Shown: positions 1-12,312, counted from the stretch's first letter. The stretch is 64,000 nucleotides of DNA from Alectoria sarmentosa (GCA_009733775.1 WOGZ01000118.1:29293-93292); one strand, 5' to 3'. Translations and numbers: made by a program. The notes: generated from the sequence alone by a model not told the origin.

Positions 1-1639
1 GATTATCGACCACGCTAAGCGGTCTCCTTTTACTGATGCTGCCCCATTTGCGGCGTGCTAAGCTGCCCGCGCTTGTAGCACTGAAGCCTCCTGCAGAGTA
101 CCCACTCATGATGCTTTGACTTGTTCTCTGAGTGCTGTTTGTACTATTCGTTGCTATGCTCTGGACACCACTCGAAGAGTTCGTAGCGCTTGACTTTGTT
201 GTGAAAGTCCGGTCCAACATATTCCGTCCAAGTTCATAGGCCGATTTCCGATTCTTCAATCGATGGCTAGATCTGATGCTACCTGACACAGATTCTCTCA
301 TCCCTAGTGAAGACTGTGTCCGAGGCTGGTATGGAGAATTCTTCGGGGGTGGAGCCGGTGGTAGAGCCATAGGTTCGTCTGGGAGAAAGAGCTCATCAGG
401 GGACCGAGGGCTGATAGCCCCCATACTGCGCAAGCGATCTTCCATGTGTTCAACGTAGTCATGTACCTGTGACGGGTCTTCATTATAATAATGTACACCA
501 TACCCGTCGTCATTCTGCTGCTGTTCCGCTTCCCTTTGCGAAGAAGCAACGCCCAATGAAGAATGTGGCCGAGGATGATTCCGCATATTTGGATTAGTCC
601 GAAGCTCCTCGAATGCCTCAGGTGACCATGGATCAAGAGGGACTTCTTCTTGCTTAGGCGACGGAGAAGACTCATTTCGGCGCATTGCCATATCATGTAG
701 TGAAGACATCACATCGTCCATAGCATCCCGCAGAGGCGATGGCGTATGTCCGTGGACACCATTCGAAGGCGGTGCTGGAGAAGGACCTCTTGACACTGTA
801 GGATATCGGTCGTTCATGGATGGTGTTGGAGATGGAGAAGCTCGAGGAGGAGGTACATTATATGCTACTCGATGTGGTGGTGGTGGAGGAGGTGCTGGAG
901 ATGAGCTGAGTCTGTCATCGTGATCTTGGAAATCAGGTTCAGGTGATGCCTGATAATGGGCAGGAGGAGCTGGAGAAGTAGTCCGGGACGTATAGGCTGT
1001 ATTGTGATCTGATGACGAAGGTCTTGGTGGTTGTCGGAGATGACTCAACTGTCTTTTTGGACTGGAAGATGTTTGCAGATGGCTCCATTGTCTCGGAGGA
1101 CTCTCAGATATTCGTAGATAGCTTGGCTGTCTTGAGGGACTTGAATGAGTTTGGAGATAGCTTGGATGTCTGGAGGGACTCTTTGACGGTGATTGCAAAG
1201 AGCTCGACTGCCTAGACGGGGCAGGTGACGGCACTGTTGATCCGTGGTTGATGTTGGCCGCAGCTGCAGCAGGGTTCGGAGATCCAGCGCGCGCATAAGC
1301 TTGAAATGGTTTGCGAAAAGTTTTGCTCTTTTGTGGAGAGGGTTGGGTAAGGTTTCCTGCTGCGTTTCCAGGCATCGGACTTGAGACTCGGCTCACTGGC
1401 TGAAAGCTTGCGTCTAAAACTTGTACAAAATTCGATGGGAATAGTCCCATTGCCCTTCTATCCCTGCGCAATCGTCCCATCCACCATGACCCGTCTCCAG
1501 CATTCAAGCACTCTATGAGGTCACCCTCCACGAACCCTAGGTCTCTCTTTGACTCTCCACCCCATGAGTATGTAGCTCGGCACCAGCAGGGAAATCGGGT
1601 GGGAAGACTTGGCGCTACATATGCCATGATCGCTGCCAT
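1..1639 (-). CDS. CYK3: Cytokinesis protein Cyk3-like, SH3 domain (5' part; runs off the window)
   Basis: Open frame on the minus strand from ATG at 1639 with no stop down to base 1, so at least 546 residues of the N-terminal part are present. Residues about 15-70 form an SH3 domain with the typical ALYDY-like start (WCRATYSWGGESKRDLGF), the WW pair (GDGSWWMGRL) and the closing GLFPSNFVQVL. After it comes a long Ser/Pro-rich linker with a proline tract (SPAPPPPPPHRVAY) and a conserved-looking stretch around DELFLPDEPMALPPAPPPKN. This layout is that of fungal Cyk3, which acts at the contractile ring and septum with Hof1/Inn1. The transglutaminase-like C-terminal domain of the family would lie beyond the left edge. 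A second in-frame ATG lies four codons downstream (1627). No intron is needed in the visible part. The SH3 call is certain; the Cyk3 name rests on family knowledge. Confidence 0.85.
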   Translation of the reverse strand, partial: MAAIMAYVAPSLPTRFPCWCRATYSWGGESKRDLGFVEGDLIECLNAGDGSWWMGRLRRDRRAMGLFPSNFVQVLDASFQPVSRVSSPMPGNAAGNLTQPSPQKSKTFRKPFQAYARAGSPNPAAAAANINHGSTVPSPAPSRQSSSLQSPSKSPSRHPSYLQTHSSPSRQPSYLRISESPPRQWSHLQTSSSPKRQLSHLRQPPRPSSSDHNTAYTSRTTSPAPPAHYQASPEPDFQDHDDRLSSSPAPPPPPPHRVAYNVPPPRASPSPTPSMNDRYPTVSRGPSPAPPSNGVHGHTPSPLRDAMDDVMSSLHDMAMRRNESSPSPKQEEVPLDPWSPEAFEELRTNPNMRNHPRPHSSLGVASSQREAEQQQNDDGYGVHYYNEDPSQVHDYVEHMEDRLRSMGAISPRSPDELFLPDEPMALPPAPPPKNSPYQPRTQSSLGMRESVSGSIRSSHRLKNRKSAYELGRNMLDRTFTTKSSATNSSSGVQSIATNSTNSTQRTSQSIMSGYSAGGFSATSAGSLARRKWGSISKRRPLSVVDN

Positions 1640-2043
1640 TCAAATGAGCGCTTCTGATATTATAGTAACCAATGAGTATGTCGGAACATGCGATAAACGT
1701 CATCCGCTGCAGTGTCGTTGTCGTTAGGGAGAGTAATTCGAGCGCGGTGTAGTACAAGACGGAAACAGCTGGCAGCATTGGATACTGAACGAACGAGAGT
1801 TGAAAGAAAACAAAGGTTAAGATCTGCCCAAAAGTTTCTCAAGCAAATTTCGAAAATGAAAGTCGTGTGGATTGCAACAAACCAATCCGTTTATTTTCTC
1901 GAGGTAGGCAAATATAAACAAAGCGCGTCACTGGCTGGCACTTTCCGCGAACCGCTCCCGGGAGCGCTAGTTTCAGCCTCATCTTCACCACCTCAGGCTG
2001 ACACATTACCCATCGTTCCCAGAGGACGCTCAACATTGCAAAC
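1640..2043. promoter_or_regulatory. Divergent promoter region CYK3 / thymidylate kinase
   Basis: A 404-bp spacer separates the two divergent start codons and must contain both promoters and 5' UTRs. Several overlapping small open frames exist in it, none with recognisable protein character. No clear TATA box was identified. Confidence 0.5.
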
Positions 2044-2805
2044 ATGCCACCGCGCTCCCGGGGTATCTTGATAGTCATCGAAGGACTCGACCGCGCCGGG
2101 AAATCTACCCAACATGCCCGACTTTGCCAGAGTCTCGAGAGACAAGGCCGCCGGGTCAAGCGCATGAGGTTTCCTGGTAGTCATGCTCTCTCTGCATTCC
2201 GTTTATGATACTCCCAAATCTAATGCACATACCAAGATAGGACTACTACCATTGGCAAGTCGATTGATGCATACCTCAAGGGCGAAAGCCAACAGGAAGA
2301 CCACGCCATACATCTACTGTTCTCCGCCAATAGGTGGGAAGCGGCAGGCCAGATACGTAACGCTGTTGAAGAGGGGATTACAGTGGTCATTGATCGATAT
2401 TACTATTCCGGCATAGTTTACTCTGCTGCCAAGGATAAAGCGGATCTATCTTTAAAATGGGCGAGAGATCCCGAGATCGGCTTGCCCAGGCCAGACGTAT
2501 GCGTGTTCCTGGATATCGCGCCAGAAGCTGCCGCGAAGAGAGGAGGCTTCGGGGGTGAGAAGTACGAAACGAGCACTATTCAAAAGAGGGTAAGAGAGCT
2601 GTTCTACAAAATCATGGGTACCAATGATGGCATGGACATAAGGATAGTGGACGCAGGGAGAAGCGTTGAAGAGGTTGAGCAAGATGTCATGGAAAGAGTG
2701 AAAGACGTGATGGACCAACCTAAAATGGCCCAGCCGCTAACAGCGATTCTGCCTTGGGAAGAGATGGCACATACACCAGGCCAAATTCATGGTACTAGTA
2801 CTTGA
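2044..2805 (+). CDS. CDC8: Thymidylate kinase (dTMP kinase)
   Basis: Two exons, 2044-2176 and 2237-2805, give 233 residues. The 60-bp intron (gtagtc...accaag) joins MRFP to DRTTTIGK, restoring the FPDRTT motif of the family. It phosphorylates dTMP to dTDP in dTTP synthesis. Visible motifs: P-loop GLDRAGKST near residues 14-22, the FPDRT loop, the DRYYYSGIVYS motif that carries the DR(Y/H) catalytic signature, and LDIAPEAAAKRGGFG in the lid region. The length suits eukaryotic TMPKs (about 205-235 residues), with a slightly extended C-terminus. The ATG at 2044 is 15 codons before the P-loop, as expected. The gene ends only 51 bp from the stop of the convergent SLX1 gene. Confidence 0.95.
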
Positions 2806-2856
2806 ATTGACTATTCTAATACCAGAGTTCTGTAGCATCCCAAACGCTGTCCTAAA

Positions 2857-4313
2857 TCACATACGGTAGCTTTGGCATGGTTGAGAAGCGTCTGGTGGGA
2901 CTCGTAGTTTCAATACCACCTGAGAGAGCAGAGTGGTCATTGACGTCATATCGTCGTCGTCGTCATCTTGACGCTGCCATACGTCTGGAAGAATTTCATT
3001 TGGAGCATCCACGGCCTCCATGAGATGTTTGTGTGGATCGGCTGCATTCTCCTCTAATACAGTACGCGCTTCAAGCTGAGATGCCGTGGCGTTCTTTGCA
3101 TTCGAATATTTGGTTTTACGCTCTTTGGGCTTCTTCATCATTTGGGCGACTTCCTTCTCGCCTCTCGCCCGGAGACTTAGCTCCTTGATCAGATCAATCC
3201 ATTTGAGGTCTTCTTTGCACCCCGGACATCTCCCAGAGATCGGTGTCACTCCGACGCCCGTCCCTTCCTCTTCGATGAACTTGGTCGCTAGACAGATCAT
3301 ATGCGATGCTGTCCTGCAACCCTCTTGAGGGCAAAGTAGCGCCATCGCTGTCTGCGGACTCAGATTCTTTGCACAAAGTGCGCATTTTCGAGCCTCGTCC
3401 TCTGTGAGAAAGAAAATACTTTTCTCTACGTGGTCCTTCAGCTTGCTGTATCCGAAGTCTAGCCCCTGGATGCCGCCATGGACAACTTCCTCGGGCTGTT
3501 TAAAGTCGAGCAATACCTTGATACCGCCCCTGATGCTACCATCTACTCTTTCGATCCAACGCTGCCACGCTTGATAAACATCATCGCAAAAGAAGCGTAC
3601 CTGAAGAGGCCATCTCGAAAAGCTCGGGACTCGAATTAGTAGATGGAGATTTAAGAGCTTGTCCTTTAGCGACGTGCGAGGTCTTGCAGGCCGTTTTCGA
3701 GTACGTCCTGTCTTGGGGGAGATTCGGACTTCGGTTTCTCGAATAGTGATGCGCTGCTCGTCGGCGATCCTCCTGGTTATGTGGGTGTTGTGCCAGGCCC
3801 ATCTACGAGGCCCATTAGAAAGCGAACATTTATTGCAACAGGTACAATAATCCTAAAGTATGAATATCATGATCAAGACATCCAAGCCAAGTGTAGCACA
3901 CTCTGCCGACATTGAAAGAGAGAGTGATGTTCTTACTCAAATTGTAAAGCGGCAATTTTGGATGGGAAACCCGTGACGATACATGTCATCTCCCAAGGCC
4001 GGAGGCTTTTCCGGGATGTTCGGACAGCGCCTCCTTTAGAAATGCCCTAGATTATAAGTTCGGAGTCAGTATTGCGTAGTTGAAAGAGCGTAGTGAATTC
4101 TGGAACATGTCTACGGAGTAGACGCTTCTAAGACATGCCTCAATACTCAAGGTTCGATTCAAAAGAGGAGACATGGACCCGGAATATACCTACATTGTGT
4201 TGAGCAATTCGACGAACTGGATTTGGAGTTGAGCCCACATAGAGTGATGAATGATGTGCTATAGAGCGGAGCAAGTAACAGCAGTAGAAAGCTGGGATTG
4301 GTCTGGCCTCCAT
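2857..4313 (-). CDS. SLX1: Structure-specific endonuclease subunit SLX1 (GIY-YIG nuclease with RING-like finger)
   Basis: Three exons on the minus strand (4194-4313, 3937-4046, 2857-3802) give 391 residues. Exon 1 starts [17 protein letters not shown] and carries the GIY-YIG core [17 protein letters not shown]. Exon 2 continues [12 protein letters not shown]...LRPWEM...[12 protein letters not shown] and exon 3 WAW, so the catalytic Tyr, Arg and Glu positions are intact. The conserved [17 protein letters not shown] block follows. Near the C-terminus is a zinc-binding RING/PHD-like finger (KCALC...CPQEGC...[10 protein letters not shown]). With Slx4 this nuclease cuts branched DNA such as 5' flaps and Holliday junctions in the nucleus. 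Introns are gtaggt...ctag (147 bp) and gtaaga...cgtag (134 bp). An acidic run (DDDDDD) precedes the tail. The exon borders match the family alignment residue by residue, so the model is firm. Confidence 0.93.
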
Positions 4314-5228
4314 GGTGTGCTGTAAATTTCGTTGGCGTTACTCCTACAGGGGATATTGAATATAGCAATCCTTAGCCGGAGATTGCTGATTCACAAATGT
4401 GACCAGAAATGGTAGTAAGTACGCGCATCGATTTCGGCAGCTGTATCTGGCAATACCTCTAGACCAAGTCCTTGGACAGAAACTACTGGTTTGGTTGTCA
4501 GCTACTCGGAAGAAAGGAAACAGATGGTTGCGTGAAGGCCTTTTGGGCAAATCCTCCAAAAGGTAAAGTGAATGGCACAGAGCGCGAGTGAAGTATCGTT
4601 TGACACAAGGGTTTGAATGTCAGTCGACCAGCATCTTTCAACCTCGTGACTGGTGCTGTTATCAACATTTAGTACATCTCCACATGGAGTGAGGTGCAGG
4701 GATTGAAGCTATAGTTCCACTACTTTGTCGTAATACAGCTTAGGGGCTGCCGTATTTTTTGACAAGGGTGCTTGCTTGTGGCTTGCCCCGGGCCTGTAAA
4801 GTACTTATCGATCTCGCCCTTGCCTTTTTGTGCCTTGTACCTCTCCCACTCTTTTCCCGCTCTCCTCATTCCTTTTTCTTTCATTCTTTCAATACATACA
4901 CACATCTTCCCTCACAAGTCGTTGTAAAATTCACTCATGCTAGGTTCAGGGTTATCAAGGTCCAAGAGCTACTACTCATTCCACTCATTCCTTCATTATC
5001 TCGCCAAGCATCTCCATCTGCGGGCGAATAGTACGAGTAGTGAGCCTTCGTTGTATCAAACCTGGCCTAACATAGCCTAATCAAAGTCCACCAACGAGCC
5101 TTGATCCTATAATCTCGACACTCTTTGCATAGCACCTTACTGTCAGCCACCCACCTTCGACCGCATGAGCGTCAACATTCTCGTCCGTGACATTTTCGTG
5201 TGGTCTGTTTCTTGGGAAGCTGACGGAG
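4314..5228. promoter_or_regulatory. Divergent intergenic region SLX1 / KDM5
   Basis: This 915-bp spacer lies between two divergent starts. It contains a long pyrimidine-rich stretch around 4835-4895, common upstream of fungal genes and likely part of the KDM5 promoter or leader. Small open frames here (for example 4344-4559 on the minus strand) show no protein-family character. No RNA gene was recognised. Confidence 0.4.
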
Positions 5229-8200
5229 ATGGTGGTGCCTCCTTCAAGCGGAGGTAATCCCACGCCAACATCAGCTGCACCGCTACTACCTTCGACGGGG
5301 AGCTTCCAAGTCAATCTGAATCCCCCTACTACCAATGGCATATTCCAGAATTATGCTCCGCATATACCCTTCAGCCAGCGGCGAGCCCCGCCCTTGGACA
5401 TGTCCACGGTCGAGAGGCGCGGACACCCACTGGCTGCTCGGGAGTCGCACAGGAGGACACGACCACATGGTTTACAAGAGGCCCCAACCTTCAGACCGAC
5501 AGAAGAAGAATTCAAAGATCCCATGGCATACATAAGGAAGATACGCCCAGAAGGAGAGAAATACGGAGTCGCCAAGATTATACCGCCAGACTCGTGGAAT
5601 CCGGCTTTTGCGATCAACACAGAGGTACGCATATCAGTATGCTCAAGGAGATGAGAAGGTGGCAGAGATCAGGGCCCCGGCTGCCAGGTTGGACTTAGAA
5701 AAGCATAGCTAATTCCATGCCAGCAATTCTTCTTTAAAACACGCCGTCAAGAGCTGAACTCGGTCGAAGGAGGCAAGTCCTAGCTTTCGCCACGCCTCTG
5801 GTACCAAATCTGGCTTGGTACGACACGGAGCTAATGAATCTTAGGAACCCGCACCAATCTCAACTACCTCGATCAGCTTGCAAAATTTCACAAACAGCAT
5901 GGCATGAATCTCAATCGTTTTCCGAGCGTGGATAAGCGACCACTCGATTTGTACAAGTTGAAAAAAGCTGTGGCACAACGCGGTGGTTTCGAGAAGGTCT
6001 GCAAGCTGAAGAAGTGGGCAGAGATTGGAAGAGACTTGGGATACAGTGGAAAGATTATGTCATCTCTTTCAACCTCGTTGAAAAATTCATACCAACGATG
6101 GCTACACCCATACGAGGAATATCTGAAGCTCGCCAAGCCTGGTGTACAGCAACAGCTTGAATTTGAGCATGGGGGACCTTTCACTCCTTCGCCTGCCAAT
6201 CAGTCAATGAAGGATTCCCATCAAAATACCCCAATAAACATGAGAGACGACTCACCAGCGATTAGAGCTTCCGCTGCTCTAAATGCATCGATCAAAGAGA
6301 TCGGGGATCCGCTCGACGCAGGCCCATCTGCTGCAGAACCGCCGCAGCAGATGGCTAGTTCTGGCTTCATAGCAGTGAACGCTGGTGGATTTACACCCGT
6401 AAACCTCACGCAAGCATCATTTCAAGCCGTCAACGCGCCTCCTGTGCCAAAACGAGAGTCCGAAAATGGGCTTTTCGGTGTCCCCAGCCACAATTCGACC
6501 GGAACCTTTGGTCCTCCACCAAAGGATCTTCCCGGTTACCTGAGTCCAGCTCCTCTGACAAACGGTCACTCTTCGAATCCCCTGAAGCGCACAATCAGCC
6601 ATGACAGCCTTAACGGAACATCAGGGACGGATTCTGGTGCTGGCGCTGACGCCGATGATCAAAATGAGCGTCGTAGCAAGCGAGCAAAGAAAGGTTCGTG
6701 ATCCCCCGATTGATTCATTCTACCATCCAGATCATCGAAATAAATGCTCGATAAAGGTGATGCTGACCGATTACACAGCACCCACGGTTGTGGGGTCGCA
6801 CATGAGTTTACTTCGTCCTACAACACCGAGATTGTCTGGTGATCGAAGAAATGGGAAGCCTGGAGAGGTAAGCTTTCTAGCATAGGCAAAATTATATAAG
6901 CGCTGAACGACCATGCAGGTCTGCGAAGTCTGCGGAACCAAAGATGAGCGTTCTCGTTTGCTGATCTGCGATGGCTGCGAATTTGGCTATCACCAGAATT
7001 GCTTAGACCCACCTGCCAAGATCAATCCGCTTCACGATTGGCATTGCCCACGCTGTCTCGTTGGCACTGGAGATTTCGGTTTCGAGGAAGGCGGCATCTA
7101 TTCTCTGCGACAATTTCAGGACAAGGCCCACCGCTTCAAAGACAGCTACTTTGAACCCAAGATGCCATTCGATCCGATAACGAATGGAAAACGAACAGCT
7201 ACAGAGGATGACGTGGAACGCGAATTCTGGAGACTGGTCGAGAGCCCTTCCGAAGAAGTCGAAGTTGAATATGGAGCGGACATACATTCAACCACCCATG
7301 GCAGCGGCTTTCCCACGATCGAGAAGGATCCAAGGGATCCCTACTCAACGGACCTGTGGAACCTCAACATACTTCCGTTACACCCAGAGTCACTCTTCAG
7401 GCACATCAAGTCTGATATATCAGGTATGACGGTGCCATGGCTCTACGTAGGAATGTGCTTCTCGACATTCTGCTGGCATAATGAAGACCACTACGGCTAT
7501 TCTGCTAATTACCAGCATTTTGGTGCGACCAAGACCTGGTATGGCATTCCCGGCGCTGACGCGGAACGATTTGAAAAGGCCATGAAGCAAGCTGTTCCAG
7601 AGCTCTTCGAATCGCAGCCCGATTTACTGTTCCAGCTTGTAACCTTGTTGCCACCTGATCGGCTCAAGAAAGCAGGTGTCAACGTGTACGCCCTAGACCA
7701 AAGAGCTGGCCAATTCGTCATAACTTTCCCACAAGCATATCATGCTGGCTTCAACCACGGATTCAACTTCAATGAAGCGGTCAACTTTGCGCCAGAGGAT
7801 TGGGAACCTTATGGAGAAGCAGGTGTAGAGCGGCTCCAGGAGTTTAGAAAACAACCGTGCTTCTCGCATGATGAGCTTTTGATGACAGCGGCTGGTCGAG
7901 ATACTACAATTAAAACGGCAAAGTGGCTTGCACCTGCCCTGATCCGACTAAGGGACCGTGAATTGCAGCAGAGACATGACCTCCTCAAACGACATAAGGA
8001 TTATATTGAGTCTCATCATTGCAAGATTGAAGGGAAAGTAGAATCTAGCGACAGCTGTACTCTCGGCTCCAAAGTGGAGGACCAAGATGTTCCGGAGATT
8101 GAGTATCAATGCACCTACTGCAAGGCCTACAGCTATCTCTCTTCCTTCCGGTGCGAGACTACGTCTAAAGTTATGTGTTTGCTTCATGCGGGTAGCCACG

Positions 8201-10757
8201 AATGCTGTGATGCTAGCGAAGAGCAACGCCTTGGAGGCTCTGGCCACACGCTCAGGTACCGGCTTGCCGATGATGCTCTGAATACGGTTGTGCAAAAAGT
8301 CGTCGACCGAGCATATATGCCAGAAGCTTGGCACGAGAAGTTGGACAAGACTTTAGACGAGGAAGCCAAACCCTCGCTCAAGATCCTTCGTTCTTTAGTG
8401 AGTGAAGGGGAAAAGATACCGTGGGAAATACCTGGTCTTCCAGATCTCAAGGCATTCGTCCGCAAATGCAACGAATGGGTTGACGAAGCTACCAACTACA
8501 TTACCAGGAAACAGCAGAACAGGCGCAAGAATGAAAAAGCATGGCGCAAAAGCAACTCTGCCAAAGCAGCTGAACAAGAAGAACGTGATAAGGAGCTGAG
8601 AAAAATCGAAAACATCCACAAGCTTCTCGCGCAAGCAGATGAAATTTCTTTCGACTGCCCGGAGATAGACACCCTTGCCCAGCGTTCTCAAGACATCGCG
8701 AACTTCCAGCGTGATGCGAGAGCCGCACTATCTACTACCACATCACGGCCAACGCAAGATTTCGTCGATCTAGCTGAGTTGGGGAAGACATTCAACGTAG
8801 ACGTACCGGAAGTCGAGGAATTGGAGTCTGTCATCCACAAAATGAAATGGACCGACGAAGCTCGCGAAATGCAGGACAAGTTCAAGACATTGGATGATGT
8901 TGCCACAATTATCAAGCGAGGAAAAGACATCGGGATCTCTGACAATGACGAGCTTCTGGTCCGCTACAAAGACTTGCAAACCCGAGGCGAGCTCTGGGAG
9001 AACAAGGCTCAAGAGCTCATGTCTGTCGAGCCGATTCATCATCCCCAACTCGAGGCACTTGCGAATCAAGCTGACACTCTGCCTATAACCAATGAGACTC
9101 GAGCAAGAATTGAGGCAATATTGGCTAAGCAGAGAGAAGCGCAGAAGAAGATTCGGGATTTATACAGTGACTCCAAGGACTCTAACTTTCGAAAACGGCC
9201 AATGTACAAGGTGGTATGCAATGTTCTTGCGAGCCTTTCTGAGCTCAATAGTAAGCCAGCCGGTGCCCTCGACCTCGAGGCCATGATAAAGCGCCATGAG
9301 AACTGGATGAGGAAAGGGAAGAAGCTGTTTGGAAAAGCAAACGCGCCGTTACATATCTTGCAGGCCCACATGAATTATGTGGCTGAGCACAATGCATTCT
9401 GCTACGACCTATCCGATAAGCCGAGGATGCCTGTGGAACCCGCATCAAGGGATAACTCTCCAGTTGAAGGGCAAGACGTCGACGGCGTCAAGTCAGAGAA
9501 GAACGTATTCTGCATGTGTCGTCAACCTGAAGCTGGCATGATGCTTGAGTGCGAATTGTGTCACGAATGGTGAGAAATGATATGTTCCTTTAGGTATATA
9601 TGCGCTCATTTCCCACTAGGTACCATGGCAAGTGCCTCAAAATTGCCCGTGGCAAGGTCAAAGAAGATGACAACTACACCTGTCCGATATGCGACTATCG
9701 TGTCAAAATCCCTCGTGATGCGGCTCGTCCTAAGCTTGAAGACCTTCAGGATTGGCAAGCTGAGATCCCGGACCTGCCCTTTCAGCCTGAGGAAGAAGAC
9801 GTACTGGATGGAATTATTGCTACTGCGAAGGCATTTCGAGACTTCATGCGGCCTTATATCAACCCAGTCATGACCAATCCGGAAGAAGTGACCACCCAGC
9901 GGTTTTATCTTCGCAAGATCGAGGGTGCAGAGATTCTCCTAGGCTTCGAAACCAACTTCTTTCGTCAAGAGCTCCACAAATGGGCTCCAGTCGCTCCTAC
10001 GCCCCCTCCAGTACTTGAGCAATCTCTTTCCACTCGCAAGCCGCGGCCGACTAAGCAGCAGAAACTGATGCAGGCGCATAACGTGACCACTCCGGAAGAG
10101 CTACCTTTGCAATTCCGTACCAAGCCATACAACATCAATAAAGCGCGCAAAGGCAGCGATGCGCAATTGAAGAATCCGCATACACTGGCACCCGCAAAAC
10201 GGCCACGATCGTCCCATTCAACGTCGACTAACAACTCCTCGGAGACTTACTCTCACTCTCACTCTCAACGATTCCCAGCCTCCTCATCCAACACAACCCA
10301 TACAGACCCATCATATACAGCCCATTATCCTGTTCCAGCCTCTCACAATCCTCACCAGCTTCCGGAGTCACCGTCATTCGCCACCAGCCCGTACTTCCCA
10401 AACGGTCACCATCCTCATTCGCCCTTTGTGGATTCGCCAAGGTATGGACCGCGATCACCACTTTCCCATCCCAGTTCCGCCCTTGATCCAAATCTTTTCA
10501 GCCCAGTCGATAATCCTTACGACAATGTCCATTCTCACGACCGCATGATCGACTCTCCTCACCATAGCTACACGAATAGTCATCAGTCTGCGGCACGTGA
10601 CAACGTCGATAACATGTTCGATGAATTCGTGACCCAGCCCGAAGATGATGTCAACCATAGAAACGAGGTTGCCGAGGCACTAGAAGACAGAGGCCGTGAG
10701 CATGAAAATGAGGACAGCGTGCTCGATGATTTTGTGCATGAGCCATACCGCAAATAA
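5229..10757 (+). CDS. kdmB: KDM5/JARID1-type histone H3K4 demethylase
   Basis: Six exons: 5229-5624, 5724-5772, 5845-6693, 6779-6867, 6919-9569, 9620-10757; 1,723 residues. Domain order is that of KDM5. JmjN lies near 87-140 ([19 protein letters not shown]). An ARID domain at about 150-250 contains [22 protein letters not shown]1 is at about 462-510 ([19 protein letters not shown]). JmjC is at about 590-755 with the iron ligands H648, E650 (WHNEDH) and H736 (YHAGFNHG) all present, so it should be active. A C5HC2 finger lies near 857-895, then a PLU-1-like helical region, and PHD2 at about 1326-1372. The Ser/His-rich tail is probably disordered. It removes methyl groups from H3K4me3/me2 in the nucleus. 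Intron 2 (5773-5844) has a GC donor (GCAAGT); any GT alternative breaks the frame. Introns 1, 3, 4 and 5 are ordinary. The ATG at 5229 has a good context; frame upstream of it has no ATG. Confidence 0.95.
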
Positions 10758-11779
10758 GTGGTTAGCAGTAGCTCTGGAATGGTGCAATTTCGTTTCTTGA
10801 TCATAGTTTGATGTGCGTTTTTGATCATTAGCTAGGCGTTGTTGCGTGGCGAGGACGATTGAGCACGTGCATACCATGGCTGGTTCAACTACTTGCCCTA
10901 GGCAAGACAACATTGTATTCTATTGAGCTACAGTGCTATTTCTAGGGGTGCTGTTACTTCAAGAAGGCATGCATATGAAAAGGAGAGGAACATTCATGTA
11001 TTTTAGATGGCGATAGATGTGGAAATCACATACGAGTCAAACTTTGGACCGTGCTCATCATGACTTGACTCCCAATCCCTCTCCCGCAAAGACAGCCTCG
11101 TACAATGTGACGAGGACTTGAACTCTCGCATAGGCACTGCACCAGTGTGCCCTTGGCTGCGATTTGGCTGCCATGATAGAACTCCGGCAGGTTGATTTCT
11201 GTTGAGACGGTAATGCTTGAGTGCTGTAGAGAAGCTCATTGGTGTCTGCTTGGGAGAATGGAATACTTGAGTTGTCGTAGGACAAGGTCAGGGTTCGTTA
11301 AGCTAGCTGAGAGAGGCGACTGCTCTGGCATCGAGTATATAAGACACGAGTCCGCAAAGAACATCGTGAAGATTGTTATCATGTGGAATAGAGAGAGAGG
11401 GGGTTGATGGAACGATTAGCGTTGAAGTAGCACATGACAGGGGCTTGAATACCGTGTGGGTTGACCAGTTGGGCATCCCATAACAACAGCCGTCGAGGTG
11501 AATCTCTCTCTTCAATTAGAGATCTTGGCCACGAGACACGCTGAAGCCGATGAGTTTTAGGGTTTAATTATCCCAGGGCGGATTACTTTGTTGTAGCTAC
11601 ATATCACCAATCAAGGATTAGCGTTCAATGACTGGCTCCCGCGATATTGGCCATCACATATCAATCTCCTTCTAGCATATCCAGCTTCCTCAACAGAGAC
11701 GATTCTTCCGTCGCTCTTTGAGCTTGGGCGCCTGCCCTTGAAACCTGGTTTACGAGTCAGCGCTCCGCACAGAATCTTT
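10758..11779. other. Intergenic region, no gene recognised
   Basis: About 1 kb downstream of the demethylase. It holds its 3' UTR and terminator and several short open frames on both strands without family character. No tRNA or repeat was found. Confidence 0.4.
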
Positions 11780-12312
11780 GGCCACCGAGAAATTTCCCCA
11801 CCCCAGTCCGCCGTCACCCTTCCTGCCGAAAGTCCTCCCCCGCAAGTGTCGTGAACAGGGACCCCGAGGTATCAATGTCATACATTGCACAGGCTTGGCA
11901 CGTATCGACCGCGGTAGCTTGGACTAGTTGGCCGGAAGTGGGGTTGTGAATGCTGGTCTGCGACCCACACTTAGGATTGTTGTTTGGGTTGCCGCCATTG
12001 GCCATCTATGAATGTTTCCGGGCCAGCTCTCCTTCTTCGAGGCGAGAACCCGAGTAATTAGATGGGTAGGAGAGGTACTGGGAGCCTTTTGCTCCTAAAT
12101 CACAGCTTGGAACTCCGAGACTGATCCAAGCTAGGAAAGCTTGCTCCAAAATACACACACCAAAACGAGAAGGGAAGGGGGGGGGGCGACGATGGCGTCG
12201 TTGTCAGGGTTCGAGATCCGCAGGATCCGAGACCGGCGACGTAAAAGGTCAAGTCGCTGCTATAGGCGGTCGCCAGGCTAGCAAGGATGGAGAGGGAGAC
12301 AATACATCTCAT
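11780..12312 (-). pseudogene. Broken gene for a secreted double-psi beta-barrel (RlpA-like) protein
   Basis: ATG at 12312 opens a signal peptide (MRCIVSLSILASLATAYS) followed by SDLTFYVAGLGSCG, the start of a secreted fungal DPBB/RlpA-like domain. The expected continuation (SNPDNDAIVAP) lies in another frame directly behind it. After an intron-like gap ending in atag at 12006, the frame starting ATG at 12005 carries NGNP-type and Cys motifs (GGNPNNNPKCG, VDTCQACAMYDIDTSG) up to LAGEDF. A stop then intervenes, and the expected end GRVTADWGGEIS is again in a different frame (about 11780-11817). Two frame breaks inside conserved blocks suggest a pseudogene or two base errors in the sequence. A TATA-like ttaaata lies just upstream of the ATG. 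Family members are small secreted proteins, some of them plant-interaction or wall-associated. Confidence 0.55.
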
